From Sphingomonas swuensis (GTDB taxonomy: Bacteria; Pseudomonadota; Alphaproteobacteria; Sphingomonadales; Sphingomonadaceae): 64,000 bases of DNA. Under the pieces are notes generated by a model. The model had not been told where the DNA came from. It made no database searches and saw only the letters and a list, made by a program, of their open reading frames with translations. The position numbers were made by a program, and so were the translations under genes. This document shows, piece by piece, positions 1-9,305 of this stretch (the first letter of the stretch is position 1; every line of letters starts with the position of its first letter). The DNA is taken from positions 1,820,001 to 1,884,000 of the forward strand of contig NZ_BAABBQ010000001.1 in assembly GCF_039538045.1 (NCBI RefSeq), in the 5' to 3' direction.

Positions 1-1363
1 CACCCTGCCGGAAGGTGACCGTCACCGCCGACGGCGTTCCTGCGGGCGCCGCGACCGTCACCGAGACATTGCCCTGCGCCACGCCCCCCGCCCCGTCGGC
101 GATCGAGTAGGTGAAGGCATCGCTCCCCTCGTACCCCGCTGCGGGAGTGTAGAGGATCTTGCCGCTCTGGATCGCGACCGTGCCATGCGCAGCATCGCCA
201 ACGCCCGTAATGACCAGCGCGTCGCTGTCGGCATCGCTGTCGTTGGCGAGCACGTCGATCAGGACGGGATTCCCCGGATAGACACTGGCCTCATCGTCGT
301 TCGCGACGGGTACGCTGTTTTCATCCGACAGGATCTGGATGGTGACGGTGGCCGGTGCGCTGCTTGCCGTCCCGTCGCTTGCCAGGAACTGGAAGGAGGC
401 GAAGCCGCTGAAGCCCGCTTCGGGGGTGAAGACATAGCCGCCATTCGCCGGATCGATCGTGACCGTACCCCCAACCGCGGAGTCGGCGACGAGCTGGTAA
501 GTGAGTGCCGGGCCATCGACGTCGGAGGCGCTGAGCACACCCGTGATCGGAGGACCGTCCTTCTCTCCCTGCGCCGAGCCATTCTGGGCGACAGGCACGT
601 CGTTGATGGCGGTGACGGCAAGCGTCGCCTGGCCACTCGCCGCGCTGAAGGCGCTGTCGCCTCCGGTCGCTCCAATCGCCACCTTCTGCCCTGCCGAGCC
701 GCTGCTCTGGTCCCATGCGCGGAAGGTGAAGCCGGCGGTCGTGCCGTCGATCGTGTCCGGCTGGAAGCGGACCCGGTCGGTCGAGCGCAGCAGAAGTCCC
801 GAACCCGCTGCCAGCGTTCCGAAGTCGACCCAGCTGGTGCCGCCGTCGAGTGAATATTGCCACCCGCCGCTCGCCTGCGAGGCCTGCGTGATAGCGATGC
901 CCTTGAGCGCTCCCGTGTCGATGTCGCTCGACGTGAGGAACGAAGCGACCGTCTGCCCGGCGTTGTTGGTCTGGTCCTCGGTGATTGCCGTAAGGCTGAC
1001 GCTCGTTGCGGTCAGGACGGGCGCATCGTTGGTCCCGGTCACCGTGACCTTGATGTCGTTGGTACCAGTGCCACCTGAGCCCGTCGCGGTGTAGGTGAAG
1101 TAGTCGTTGACCACCGCACCTGCCGCCAGTTGCTCGGCGCGAAGGCTCGTGGCTGTGTAGGTGTAGCTGCCGTTGGAATAGATCGTCAGCTGCCCGTACG
1201 TGCCCTGGATCGTGGTGCCGGCCGACGTGACGGTGACATCTGCACCCGATCCGAAGCGAACCTTGGTGATGCTGCTGACGCCCGAGTCGTTCGACAGCGC
1301 ATTACCGGACAGGTTCGCGCCTTCACTCAATGAGACCGCGTCCCGCTTCACCCTGACTACCAC
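1..1363 (-). CDS. Large VCBS/cadherin-like repeat surface protein (N-terminal part, runs off left edge)
   Basis: The reverse strand is open from about 1363 to the window edge (about 454 codons), so the C-terminus is missing. The translation is a chain of bacterial Ig-like/VCBS and cadherin-like repeats. Typical signatures are the run YFTYTATGSGGTGTNDI followed by KVTVTGTNDAP near 1020-1100, then FTYSIADGAGGVAQGNVSVTV near 60-110, and several NDxDxD calcium-type motifs. Such repeats occur in giant secreted adhesins, often exported by type I secretion through a C-terminal signal that would lie outside the window. No N-terminal Sec signal is visible. An in-frame stop lies at 1400-1402. The first usable starts below it are GTG codons at 1363 and 1351, so the start is uncertain. 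The divergent neighbour begins at 1565. Confidence 0.7.
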   Translation of the reverse strand, partial: MVVRVKRDAVSLSEGANLSGNALSNDSGVSSITKVRFGSGADVTVTSAGTTIQGTYGQLTIYSNGSYTYTATSLRAEQLAAGAVVNDYFTYTATGSGGTGTNDIKVTVTGTNDAPVLTATSVSLTAITEDQTNNAGQTVASFLTSSDIDTGALKGIAITQASQASGGWQYSLDGGTSWVDFGTLAAGSGLLLRSTDRVRFQPDTIDGTTAGFTFRAWDQSSGSAGQKVAIGATGGDSAFSAASGQATLAVTAINDVPVAQNGSAQGEKDGPPITGVLSASDVDGPALTYQLVADSAVGGTVTIDPANGGYVFTPEAGFSGFASFQFLASDGTASSAPATVTIQILSDENSVPVANDDEASVYPGNPVLIDVLANDSDADSDALVITGVGDAAHGTVAIQSGKILYTPAAGYEGSDAFTYSIADGAGGVAQGNVSVTVAAPAGTPSAVTVTFRQG

Positions 1364-1564
1364 AGGCCTGTTCCCGCTACTGGCGGCCGCGGCACATCCT
1401 CAGGAGGTGCTGGACACGGTCGGCTTGATGGGAATTTCGGCCAGAAGACGGCTCCAAGTCAAAGCGCCCGAGGGTCTAGACCTTCTTGCGAATGGCACGT
1501 CTTGCGAATGACTTATACCGTTCGGGAACGTGACGGATCGGCACGTTCTGAGGGGCACATCGGC

Positions 1565-3109
1565 ATGACGGTAGAGGCTCTTGCACCGCGAGTGGACGAC
1601 CGTGCGAAGCGGCCTCCGCCTCAGGTCGCATCGTCTCTTGAAGACTGTCATCCGGCTCGCAGCCGGATCGTGCTCGATCTTCTCGCTCGGCTCGACCAGG
1701 CCGGCGTCGGCTACGTCCACTGGAAGAGCAACGTCAGGCTCGCGGATGCGCTTTGCGGGGTCGAGGATCTCGACCTCCTCGTCAGGCCTCAGGATTCGGA
1801 CGCGCTGATCGGGATCGTCAACCGGTGCGGCTTCAAGCTTGGCGTGTCACGCTGGGGAGCGGGTCATCCCGGAGTCTTCCATGCCCTGGCCTGGGATTCG
1901 CAACTCGGCCGGATCATCGATCTTCACGCTTATCATCAGCTGGTCAGCGGCGACAGTTTCGCCAAGAGCTATCGCTTCCCGCTCGAGCGCAAATTGCTCG
2001 AAGACGCCACGACGATGCTCGGCTGTAGGGTGCCGGAGCCCTCGGCCGAGCTGGTCCTGTTTCTCCTTCGAATCCTGCTCAAGCACACTGCGCCAGTCGA
2101 ACTCCACAAGGTGTCGAAGAGCTTCGACCAGACCGTCGACGAACTCTCCTGGCTGCTCGGCCGGGTCGATCTAGAGCGGGCCGAGGAACTGCGCCGCGAC
2201 TATTTCCCGGACCTTCCCTTCACCGTCCAGCAGCTTGCCGCCGACGTGCTGCGGCCGATGCCGGTCCGCGTCCTCACCGGGCTGAGGCTGGCGTGGGCAC
2301 TTCGCCGTCATCGCAGGCTCAGGCCGCACGCCGTCCTGCTGTCGCGCTGGGCAAGGGTCGTCGCCCACTATGCGGCGAGGGCGCGCGGCCGCCGGACCCT
2401 GTCGCTCCAGTCCGGCGGCGCCTGGGTGGCGTTCGCGGGACCAAAGGGCACCGGCAAGTCGACCCTCGCGAACATGCTCGGCAAGGGCCTGGCCACCAAG
2501 CTCGACGTCGAGGTCGTCCATCTCGGCAAGCCTCCGCCCGGCGTGCTTTCGGCGTGCCTCAATCTGTTCAAGCCGGCGCTCCAGCGCGCGCTGCCGTCCG
2601 AGCGCCTGTGCGAATATGAGCGGCCCGAACGCCGCAGCGAACGACGCTATTCGTTGCTGTTCGTGGCCCGCAAACTGCTGCTCGCCCTCGATCGCAGGCG
2701 GTTGCTCGGGCGCTGCACGCGAGCGATGGCATCGGGGACGATCATCATCTCGGATCGCTGCCCGACGACCGGTTCCAGCGGACTCGACGGGAGCGCCTTC
2801 GACGACCTCGCGGTGCAGTCGACCCGTTCACGCGTGAAGCGATGGATGATGGAGCGGGAGCGCTCGATCTACCGCGCCTTGCCACACCCCACGGTGGTCC
2901 TCAAGCTTGAGGCACCGCTCGAGGTCGCGATCCTTCGCGACCGCTTCCGCAGCAAGGCCGGAGGCCCCGACGCCAAGGCGATCGAGCGACGCTGGAAGCT
3001 CGAGAGTGAGGCCGAATTCGCCTTTTCGGCGGTCATTCCAATCTCGACCGCGGGAACGATCGACGAGACGTTCCGGACGGTCGGGGAACAGGTGTGGCGC
3101 TCGATCTGA
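1565..3109 (+). CDS. Nucleotidyltransferase-like / thymidylate kinase-like P-loop fusion protein
   Basis: About 514 aa. ATG 1565 is preferred because GAGGGG lies nine bases upstream; TTG 1502 and ATG 1508 are in frame but lack such a site. The N-terminal half (roughly residues 30-250) has the pattern YVHWKSN...GVEDLDLLV seen in MNT-like nucleotidyltransferases, with paired Asp in DLDLLV. The C-terminal half starts with a Walker A loop, FAGPKGTGKSTLA, and continues like thymidylate kinase, including IIISDRCP and a basic lid-like stretch near the end. The substrate is unknown. Its place among exopolysaccharide genes suggests a role in glycan or lipid-carrier modification. The glycosyltransferase at 12939-14921 carries a similar C-terminal kinase-like domain. 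Confident as a gene, moderate for domains, low for function. Confidence 0.72.
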   Translation: MTVEALAPRVDDRAKRPPPQVASSLEDCHPARSRIVLDLLARLDQAGVGYVHWKSNVRLADALCGVEDLDLLVRPQDSDALIGIVNRCGFKLGVSRWGAGHPGVFHALAWDSQLGRIIDLHAYHQLVSGDSFAKSYRFPLERKLLEDATTMLGCRVPEPSAELVLFLLRILLKHTAPVELHKVSKSFDQTVDELSWLLGRVDLERAEELRRDYFPDLPFTVQQLAADVLRPMPVRVLTGLRLAWALRRHRRLRPHAVLLSRWARVVAHYAARARGRRTLSLQSGGAWVAFAGPKGTGKSTLANMLGKGLATKLDVEVVHLGKPPPGVLSACLNLFKPALQRALPSERLCEYERPERRSERRYSLLFVARKLLLALDRRRLLGRCTRAMASGTIIISDRCPTTGSSGLDGSAFDDLAVQSTRSRVKRWMMERERSIYRALPHPTVVLKLEAPLEVAILRDRFRSKAGGPDAKAIERRWKLESEAEFAFSAVIPISTAGTIDETFRTVGEQVWRSI

Positions 3110-3171
3110 CGCCATGCGCAAGCGAGCCGGGGTCACCGTGACAGCGACCCCGGCCCGCCCGCAATCGGATG

Positions 3172-4659
3172 TCAGACGACGAATATGTCATACTTGGTCA
3201 GGGCCAGGTCCGGCGCGAGCTGCACGATCGGAACCGGTGCTCCTACTCCGTCACCGTCCGCATCGTAGGACAGCATTCCACTCTTGGTGTCGTAGAGGAT
3301 GTAATCCGTGCTGTCGTCCGCCTGCACCCCGGCACCGCTCTCGAAATAGCCGCCCGTCAGGCGCACCGGGCTGCTCATCGAGCCTGAGCCCAGCTTGGTG
3401 AAGATGGCATTGTCGAGATAGATGGCGTCATCGGTGACGTTGAAGTCGGTGATGCGATCGAAGCCGCCGACCAGGTCCGTGTCGAAGTAGAACTTGTCGC
3501 GACCCGACCCGCCGGTGAGCACGTCCGCACCGCCCTTGCCGAAGATCTTGTCGTCCCCGCCATAGCCGTTGATCGTGTCGGCCAGCGACGTTCCGGTCAG
3601 CGTGTTCGAACTGCTCGTACCGTTGAACGTGCTGCCGGTCGGAGCCGGAACGGGATCAGGCGTCGGCGTCGGAGTCGGCGTGGGATCGGGAGCCGGAACC
3701 GGCGTCGTAGTGGTCCCGCCGGTGGTGACTCCGGGCAAGGGCGGAAGTGCGGTCACCGCGACGTCGCCGACCCCGTCATGGTTGTCGAGCCAGGCCTTCT
3801 TGCACGCTTCCCAATAGTCGCGCGCCTGCTGGCCCTGCAGAATGGTGAAACCGGCCGGCGGCTTGGGATAGGTCGAGGGCAGCGGGGTGTCCGAAAGGTT
3901 GAGGTACACGTTGCCGTGCGACTCGACGACATTGTCCCACGCAAGCTGGAGACGCGCCTGGCCTTCGTGATTGGGATCCTCGATCGCGATCACCGAATTG
4001 ATGATGCGGATGTCGGGCGTGGTTTCGGGCGCCGCCTTGTCGGTCTTGAACGGCGAGACGTGGGTGACCTCGCCCTTGTAGAGGTAGCTCTCGCTGCGCA
4101 TGAACACGGTGTCGAGCGTGACGGTGTTCATCGACCCGTCCTTGTGGTCGCTGTCGCCGAGGCTGATGCCCGAGAAGACGCCGTCGAACAGGCTGTCGCG
4201 GATGGTCCCGCTTAGTGCGTCGTCATTCTCGAGGGCGTCGTCGCGCACGTTGCTGAGATGCGCGTCGTCGATCAGGAAGTTGGTCGACGTTCCCGTCACC
4301 CGGAAGGCGTCCCAGGTGCTGTCGAGCCGCCAGTCGTCGATGACCACGCCTGGCGCATTGTTGACCCGCACCGCGGCGGAGTTGTTGTAGGTATATTGCC
4401 AGTCGGATGTCTGCGGCACCTGGCCCCAGATGCTTCCGCCCTTGATCAGCAGGTTGGCGCCGGCGCTGTCCACGGCGAAGGGATAGGTGTTGAGGCTCCC
4501 CGTTCCATCGAGGTACGAGGTGTCCGCATCGGGATTGTCGTTGCGGCTGTTGTCGACGATCCACGACCCTCCGGTCGCATTGATCGTCGAATTGGCCTCG
4601 AGGCCAGACACGCGATAGGCAGTGTAACCGTAATTCTGATTCAACGTGATAATCGACAT
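3172..4659 (-). CDS. Secreted parallel beta-helix protein with RTX calcium-binding C-terminus
   Basis: 495 aa. ATG 4659 is supported by GAGG seven bases upstream. Residues about 1-290 read as a right-handed beta-helix/right-handed repeat domain, with recurring short strands and the local motif SNVRDDALENDDALSG. Residues about 310-345 are a Pro/Thr-rich linker (PTPTPTPTPDP). Residues about 345-400 hold RTX-type nonapeptides such as GGDDKIFGKGGADVLTGG, and the protein ends in hydrophobic residues (KYDIFVV). RTX repeats with no Sec signal point to export by a type I secretion system in one step. The beta-helix half is paralogous to the protein at 16472-17581, which has a hydrophobic N-terminus instead. 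Beta-helix proteins in exopolysaccharide clusters are often polysaccharide lyases or epimerases, but no catalytic residues can be assigned here. Confidence 0.8.
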   Translation of the reverse strand: MSIITLNQNYGYTAYRVSGLEANSTINATGGSWIVDNSRNDNPDADTSYLDGTGSLNTYPFAVDSAGANLLIKGGSIWGQVPQTSDWQYTYNNSAAVRVNNAPGVVIDDWRLDSTWDAFRVTGTSTNFLIDDAHLSNVRDDALENDDALSGTIRDSLFDGVFSGISLGDSDHKDGSMNTVTLDTVFMRSESYLYKGEVTHVSPFKTDKAAPETTPDIRIINSVIAIEDPNHEGQARLQLAWDNVVESHGNVYLNLSDTPLPSTYPKPPAGFTILQGQQARDYWEACKKAWLDNHDGVGDVAVTALPPLPGVTTGGTTTTPVPAPDPTPTPTPTPDPVPAPTGSTFNGTSSSNTLTGTSLADTINGYGGDDKIFGKGGADVLTGGSGRDKFYFDTDLVGGFDRITDFNVTDDAIYLDNAIFTKLGSGSMSSPVRLTGGYFESGAGVQADDSTDYILYDTKSGMLSYDADGDGVGAPVPIVQLAPDLALTKYDIFVV

Positions 4660-4917
4660 CCAGTTACCTCGGCTTCCAAGTCAAACATGCAGCGATGCTG
4701 CTCCTGGTCGAGCAGATCGCCAGGTGAGGACTTCAGCCGTCGATGTTGGATAGCTGGGTCGGTCACCACCGCCAGCAAACTGGCAAAGGTGGCGACCCGA
4801 AACCTTTCGATATCGGAGAAAAGGGCGCGGATTGTCGCCGGACGCCTTCGGTCCATCCGGTAACTCGATGCGTTTCGCCCGAAATTAAGCGCGCCTCAGG
4901 CCGGAGCGGCGATCCGC

Positions 4918-5919
4918 TCAGGCCATCGCGTGATAGGATTTGAACCAGTCGACGAAGATCGGAATGCCCTGCGAGATTCGGGTCCGCGGTTCAAAGCCGA
5001 GGTCACGGCTGCTGGCACTGATGTCGGCGCAGGTCTCGGGCACGTCGCCTGCCTGCATCGGCTTCTCGCTTAGGCGTGCCCGCCGTCCGACCGCATCCTC
5101 GATCAGGTGAACGACGTCGAGAAGGTCCTCCGAGGCGTGGTTGCCAAGGTTGTAGATGGCGTGCGGGCAGAGGCTTCCCCCGCTCTTCACCGATCCGTCG
5201 TCCTGCGGCGGCCGGTCGAGGCTCCTGACGATGCCGCTGACGATATCGTCGACATAGGTGAAGTCGCGGCGCATCTGTCCTGCGTTGAACAGCTGCAGCG
5301 GGCGGCCGCGCATGATCGCGTCGGTAAACAGCCACATCGCCATGTCCGGCCGTCCCCATGGTCCGTAGACGGTGAAGAAGCGAAGGCCCGTCATCGGTAT
5401 ATGGTAGAGGCTGGCATAGCTTTCGCTCATCAGCTCGCCTGCCCGCTTGGTTGCAGCGTAGAGCGAGCAGGGCCGGTCCGTACGGTCGTCGATCTGCGAC
5501 GGGGTCGTGGTGGTCGCACCATAGACCGACGAGGATGAGGCATAGACGAGGTGCCTGACCGATCGTGCCCGCGCCAGCTCGAGGATGTTGATGTGGCCGG
5601 CGACGTTCGAGCGGATGTAGGCGGCGGGGTTCTTGATGCTGTAGCGCACCCCGGCCTGCGCCCCGAGGTGGACGATCCGGTCGATCTCCGACTTGTGGAG
5701 TGCCTGCTTGAGGACTCCACCATTGGAGAAGTCGATTCGCTTGAACGAGAAGCTGTCAGGATAGTCGCGCTCGAGCTCGGACAGGCGGCGCCGCTTGAGG
5801 CCGACATCGTAATAGCTGTTGAGGTTGTCGAGCCCGATCACCTCCTCGCCGCGGGCGAGCAGCGCCCTCGCGGCATGATGGCCGATGAACCCCGCAGCGC
5901 CCGTCACCAAGATCGCCAT
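4918..5919 (-). CDS. NAD-dependent nucleotide-sugar epimerase (UDP-glucuronate 4-epimerase-like)
   Basis: 333 aa from ATG 5919, preceded by GGAGGGTGAG. It is an extended SDR enzyme. The Rossmann motif GAAGFIGHHAA lies at residues about 8-18, and the catalytic Ser and YxxxK are seen in ASSSSVYG and YAATKRAGE. LRFFTVYGPWGRPDMA is typical of UDP-glucuronate/UDP-galactose 4-epimerases. It would supply an activated sugar for exopolysaccharide synthesis in the cytoplasm. The start lies one base beyond the stop of the flippase gene, so it is the third gene of the 8214-to-4918 operon. The exact sugar cannot be told from sequence alone. About 260 bases with no gene separate it from the RTX protein start at 4659. 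Confidence 0.88.
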   Translation of the reverse strand: MAILVTGAAGFIGHHAARALLARGEEVIGLDNLNSYYDVGLKRRRLSELERDYPDSFSFKRIDFSNGGVLKQALHKSEIDRIVHLGAQAGVRYSIKNPAAYIRSNVAGHINILELARARSVRHLVYASSSSVYGATTTTPSQIDDRTDRPCSLYAATKRAGELMSESYASLYHIPMTGLRFFTVYGPWGRPDMAMWLFTDAIMRGRPLQLFNAGQMRRDFTYVDDIVSGIVRSLDRPPQDDGSVKSGGSLCPHAIYNLGNHASEDLLDVVHLIEDAVGRRARLSEKPMQAGDVPETCADISASSRDLGFEPRTRISQGIPIFVDWFKSYHAMA

Positions 5920-5920
5920 C

Positions 5921-7450
5921 TCACCCTCCTCCGCGTGAACTGACCGTTGAAGCCGATCCGCCCCGCACCGGTGCCCCTCGTCCACCCCGCCAGGACCAGC
6001 TCATGGCTCTCAAGTGCGGAAGCACGGTCGGGAGGGTGACGGCGGCATAGGCCGCTGCCGCCAGCAGCAGCTCGAGGACCCAGTTGCCGGGTCCGAGCAG
6101 CAGCGGCACGATGGCGATGGCGGCGGAGCCCAGCAGCGCCGGCCGCAGGCTCTCGAATTGCTCGGCGGCGCTCAGGCCCAACAGGCGGTGGAGTGCGGTC
6201 GCATAGGACAGACGCGCCACCAGCGAATGCGTGGCGACGGCGAGCGCGGTGCCGACGATGCCGAGCCACAGCGTCCCGGCGTACAGGAGTGGTACTGCAA
6301 CCCCCAGCGAGACCCACAGGTTGATCCGATAGTCGACGTCCGGCCGACCGATCCCGCGCAGCACCTCGCTTGGTGTTCCACCCGAAGCCACGATCATGCT
6401 CGCGAGACTGAGGATCTGCACCGGCTGGACCGCGCCACTCCATTTCGAGGTGAAGGCGAACGGAATGAGGTCGGGCGCGAAGAAGAGCAGCAGCGTTGCC
6501 GCGGGGAATACCGCCAGCGACAGGTATCGCATGGTGGCGAGATAGACCGTCCGCACGTCGTCCTGTCGCGCACTCGCCCTGCTGTAGAAGGGATAGACCG
6601 CCTTGCTCACCAGCCAGTAGGCCTGGGCGCGGAGGGTTTCGGTCAGCAGGAAGGCGATGGAATAGATGCCGACCGCCTGCGCCCCGACCAGCTTGCCGAT
6701 CAGCAGATAGTCGAGGTTCTGCTGGAGCGAGATCAGCAGTCGGCTGCCGACGATGAACTTGCTGAAGGACAGGAGCTCGGCGACCAGCGCGCGGTCGAAG
6801 TGGAACGACGGCCGCCAGCCCGCGTAGGCGAAGGTCAGCGCGCTGGTGAGCGCGGCGGTGACCAGCGTCTGGGTGACGAGGCTCCACACGCCGGCTCCGC
6901 TCATGGCGAGCAGGATGGCGGCGGTATAGCCGACGACCATCCCCGCGATGTCCGCATAGGCGAGCTGCTTGAACCGGCTGATGCGGGCGAGCCGGGCTTC
7001 GGGGACCACCTGCAGATTCTGGAAGATGACGACGCTGCTGAGCGCGAGGGCGACGGGCCCAAGGCGCGGCTCGCCGTAGAACCAGCTGATCAGCGGAACG
7101 CCCACGACCCACATGACGGCCAGCATCAGGACGGCCGCGACCAGCAGCAGCCAGAAGGCGCTGTCGTAGAGATCCTTGGTCTGCCGACCGCATCGTCGCT
7201 GGATCAGCGCAAGCCGGAAGCCAAGGTCGGCGATGACCTTGGTCAGCGAGGTGAAGACGATGACCATGCTGACGAAGCCGAAATGCTCCGGAAGCAGGAG
7301 CCGGGCGAGGATCAGCTTGGCAAGGATGCTGCACGCCTTGCTGAGTGTCGTACCGACGGCATTCCACGCGATTCCGCGCCGGATCAGCCGCGCTTCCGAA
7401 CGCAGCGAGCGTTCGCCGGCCGGCCTGTCCGTCTGCGTCGACGCGTTCAA
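5921..7450 (-). CDS. Wzx-like oligosaccharide flippase (MOP/PST family)
   Basis: About 509 aa with 12-14 predicted hydrophobic segments across the whole length. It begins with the amphipathic RRGIAWNAVGTTLSK typical of PST/Wzx flippases, which move undecaprenyl-linked repeat units across the inner membrane. TTG 7450 is chosen as start: it overlaps the TGA of the upstream sugar transferase in a TTGA arrangement and precedes the first membrane segment by a normal cytoplasmic leader. The reading frame stays open far upstream, but that part is shadow of the transferase gene. The last 25 residues are Gly/Arg/Ser-rich. It is the middle gene of a three-gene coupled operon with the transferase and epimerase. 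Confidence 0.85.
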   Translation of the reverse strand: MNASTQTDRPAGERSLRSEARLIRRGIAWNAVGTTLSKACSILAKLILARLLLPEHFGFVSMVIVFTSLTKVIADLGFRLALIQRRCGRQTKDLYDSAFWLLLVAAVLMLAVMWVVGVPLISWFYGEPRLGPVALALSSVVIFQNLQVVPEARLARISRFKQLAYADIAGMVVGYTAAILLAMSGAGVWSLVTQTLVTAALTSALTFAYAGWRPSFHFDRALVAELLSFSKFIVGSRLLISLQQNLDYLLIGKLVGAQAVGIYSIAFLLTETLRAQAYWLVSKAVYPFYSRASARQDDVRTVYLATMRYLSLAVFPAATLLLFFAPDLIPFAFTSKWSGAVQPVQILSLASMIVASGGTPSEVLRGIGRPDVDYRINLWVSLGVAVPLLYAGTLWLGIVGTALAVATHSLVARLSYATALHRLLGLSAAEQFESLRPALLGSAAIAIVPLLLGPGNWVLELLLAAAAYAAVTLPTVLPHLRAMSWSWRGGRGAPVRGGSASTVSSRGGG

Positions 7451-8214
7451 TGTCCCGTGCCGCCGAGGACGACGGGGATGGTCCGAAGCATGATCGACAG
7501 GTCCAGCGCCAGGCAGCGCACGGTTGCATAGTGGCAGTCGAGCTCGACCCGTCGCTGATAGCTCACATCGTTGCGCCCGCTGACCTGCCAGAGGCCGGTG
7601 ATCCCCGGATTGACCGAGAAGCAGAGCCGGTAGTCCGCACCATAATGCTGCGCTTCGTCGGTGGCGAGCGGACGGGGCCCGACGATGCTCATCTCCCCGC
7701 GAAGCACGTTGAACAGCTGCGGCAGCTCGTCGAGACTGTAGCGGCGAAGGAATTGACCGATGCGCGTGATCCGCGGATCGTTGCGCAGTTTCCGGTCCGC
7801 CACCCACTCGGCCATCATCGCCGGAGAAGACCGAAGCAGCTCCTGCAGGATCCGGTCGGCGTCGGTGCGCATCGTGCGCAGCTTGATGCAGCCGAACACC
7901 TGTCCATCGCGCCCGAGCCTGCGATGACTGTAGAAGATCGGCCCTGGACCGCTCGCCAGCACCAGCACTGCTCCGAGCAGCAGCAGGGGCCAGACCAGCA
8001 GCAGCGCGACTAGCGCAACCGTGACATCGAGGCAGCGCTGGCAAAGCCTCGCCCCCGTGCCGGCGGACGGCACGAAAAGCGGTTCGTGCTGCACGACCAG
8101 CGGTTCGTCGCGAACAAGGCTGAACAGTCGCGGGCGCTCCTCCTCGGCCCTCAGGGGGGCGACCAGCTCCTGGTCTCGTTCAGCAAGGCGGGAATCGTCG
8201 ATGCGCGTCGCCAT
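7447..8214 (-). CDS. Initiating sugar transferase (ExoY/WcaJ-type polyprenyl-phosphate glycosyl-1-phosphate transferase)
   Basis: 255 aa, ATG 8214. A variable N-terminus is followed by a single hydrophobic segment (residues about 65-90) and the bacterial sugar transferase domain. Family landmarks are present: YSHRRLGRDGQVF, IKLRTM, DELPQLFNVLRGEMS and IVGPRPL, then NPGITGLWQVSGRN. The short form with one membrane segment corresponds to ExoY rather than to long five-segment WbaP/WcaJ proteins. It loads the first sugar phosphate onto undecaprenyl phosphate at the inner membrane. It leads the minus-strand operon with the flippase and epimerase. The divergent export/kinase operon starts at 8592, so both probably draw on the 8215-8591 intergenic region. 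Confidence 0.9.
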   Translation of the reverse strand: MATRIDDSRLAERDQELVAPLRAEEERPRLFSLVRDEPLVVQHEPLFVPSAGTGARLCQRCLDVTVALVALLLVWPLLLLGAVLVLASGPGPIFYSHRRLGRDGQVFGCIKLRTMRTDADRILQELLRSSPAMMAEWVADRKLRNDPRITRIGQFLRRYSLDELPQLFNVLRGEMSIVGPRPLATDEAQHYGADYRLCFSVNPGITGLWQVSGRNDVSYQRRVELDCHYATVRCLALDLSIMLRTIPVVLGGTGH

Positions 8215-8591
8215 GGTCGTGCCCCTTCGTCCAGCGGAGACGTCGAGCTTGACCGTTCACCGACCTCGCATCGCGGGGCAGGCCAGCGGAAGGTGAGCTG
8301 GCGCTAGCGACGCCGCCTCACCTCAAGTCGACGATGCCACACGGAGCCGCAGATGCCGCGGCGAGGCCGTGGCAACAGTACAGGTTGCGAATGTCCGGGT
8401 GGCGAACTGAGTGACAGAAAGATGACTAGCGACTCACCCGCTGAACAGCCGGGCAACGGTCCTAGTCCCTTGGACCTAACCCCCTGCCGGCCATTGTCGC
8501 TCCCATCGGGCTAGCCCACTATTCGCCTTCTTGGCCGACCCTGGGGACTGTCGTTCGGCAAGGTCACGCAAGCTTATCTGAAAGGACTGGC
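8215..8591. promoter_or_regulatory. Divergent intergenic region between the two exopolysaccharide operons
   Basis: No gene is seen in these 377 bases. They must hold the promoters for the minus-strand transferase operon and the plus-strand export operon. The only structure noticed is an inverted repeat, GGTCC (8458-8462) and GGACC (8472-8476) with a nine-base spacer, about 115 bases before the Wza-like start. It could be an operator for one of the two LuxR-type regulators nearby, but nothing else supports this. No convincing -35/-10 pair can be named. Confidence 0.35.
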
Positions 8592-9287
8592 ATGAAGACG
8601 CGCTCGCTTCTCGTCCTTCCCCTCCTGCTCGCGGCGGCCTCCTCCTGCGCCAGCCAGCCAATGGGAGGAAACCTGCCCTCGGGCGGAATGGCTTACCGGG
8701 TGATTCCGCCGACGGTCAGCAACGTCGCGGCCGAGACCTACCGGATCGGACCGCTCGACGCGCTCGACATCACCGTGCTCCAGGAACCCGACCTGTCACC
8801 CAAGGCCGCGCCGGTCGATGCGTCCGGGAACGTCAACCTGCCGATGATCGGCGACGTGATGGCGAGCGGCAAGACCGCCAACCAGCTCGCCTCCGAGATC
8901 GCCAGCCGTTACGGCGCGCGCTATCTTCGCGATCCGCAGGTCTCGGTCGTCGTTGCCAAGGCGGTCGCGCAGAAGGTCGCGGTGCAGGGCGAAGTCGCCC
9001 AGCCCGGTGTCTATCCGATCGAGGGGCCGACGACCCTTCTCGGCGCGCTCTCCATGGCCAAGGGCGAGACCCAGCTGGCAGCGCTGAACGACGTGGTCGT
9101 CTTCCGCACCGTCGACGGTCAGCGTCGCGGCGCCGTGTTCGACATCCGCCAGATTCGCAGCGGTCAGCAACCCGACCCGCAGATCCGCTCGAACGACATG
9201 ATCATCGTTGGTTATTCGGGAAGCCGCCGGATGTGGCGCGACGTGGTCAATTCCATGCCCATCCTCAACATCTTCCGGCCCTTCTAA
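8592..9287 (+). CDS. Outer-membrane polysaccharide export lipoprotein (Wza/GumB-like)
   Basis: 231 aa, ATG 8592 with AAAGGA just upstream. The N-terminus is a signal peptide ending at a lipobox-like ASSC (Cys19). Residues about 48-130 form the polysaccharide biosynthesis/export domain (YRIGPLDALDITV, PMIGDV), followed by an SLBB-type segment (VAVQGEVAQPGVYPIEG). The protein is short and like GumB, which lacks the long C-terminal helix of Wza. It would form the outer-membrane exit channel for the polymer, working with the Wzc-like kinase encoded 18 bases downstream. First gene of the plus-strand export operon. Confidence 0.9.
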   Translation: MKTRSLLVLPLLLAAASSCASQPMGGNLPSGGMAYRVIPPTVSNVAAETYRIGPLDALDITVLQEPDLSPKAAPVDASGNVNLPMIGDVMASGKTANQLASEIASRYGARYLRDPQVSVVVAKAVAQKVAVQGEVAQPGVYPIEGPTTLLGALSMAKGETQLAALNDVVVFRTVDGQRRGAVFDIRQIRSGQQPDPQIRSNDMIIVGYSGSRRMWRDVVNSMPILNIFRPF

Positions 9288-9305
9288 GCGTCAGGAGTTC
9301 CGACC

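Noticed and set aside
8369..8392. TGGCA...TTGC resembling a sigma-54 promoter
   Set aside because: The spacing between the two elements is about four bases too long for a -24/-12 promoter.
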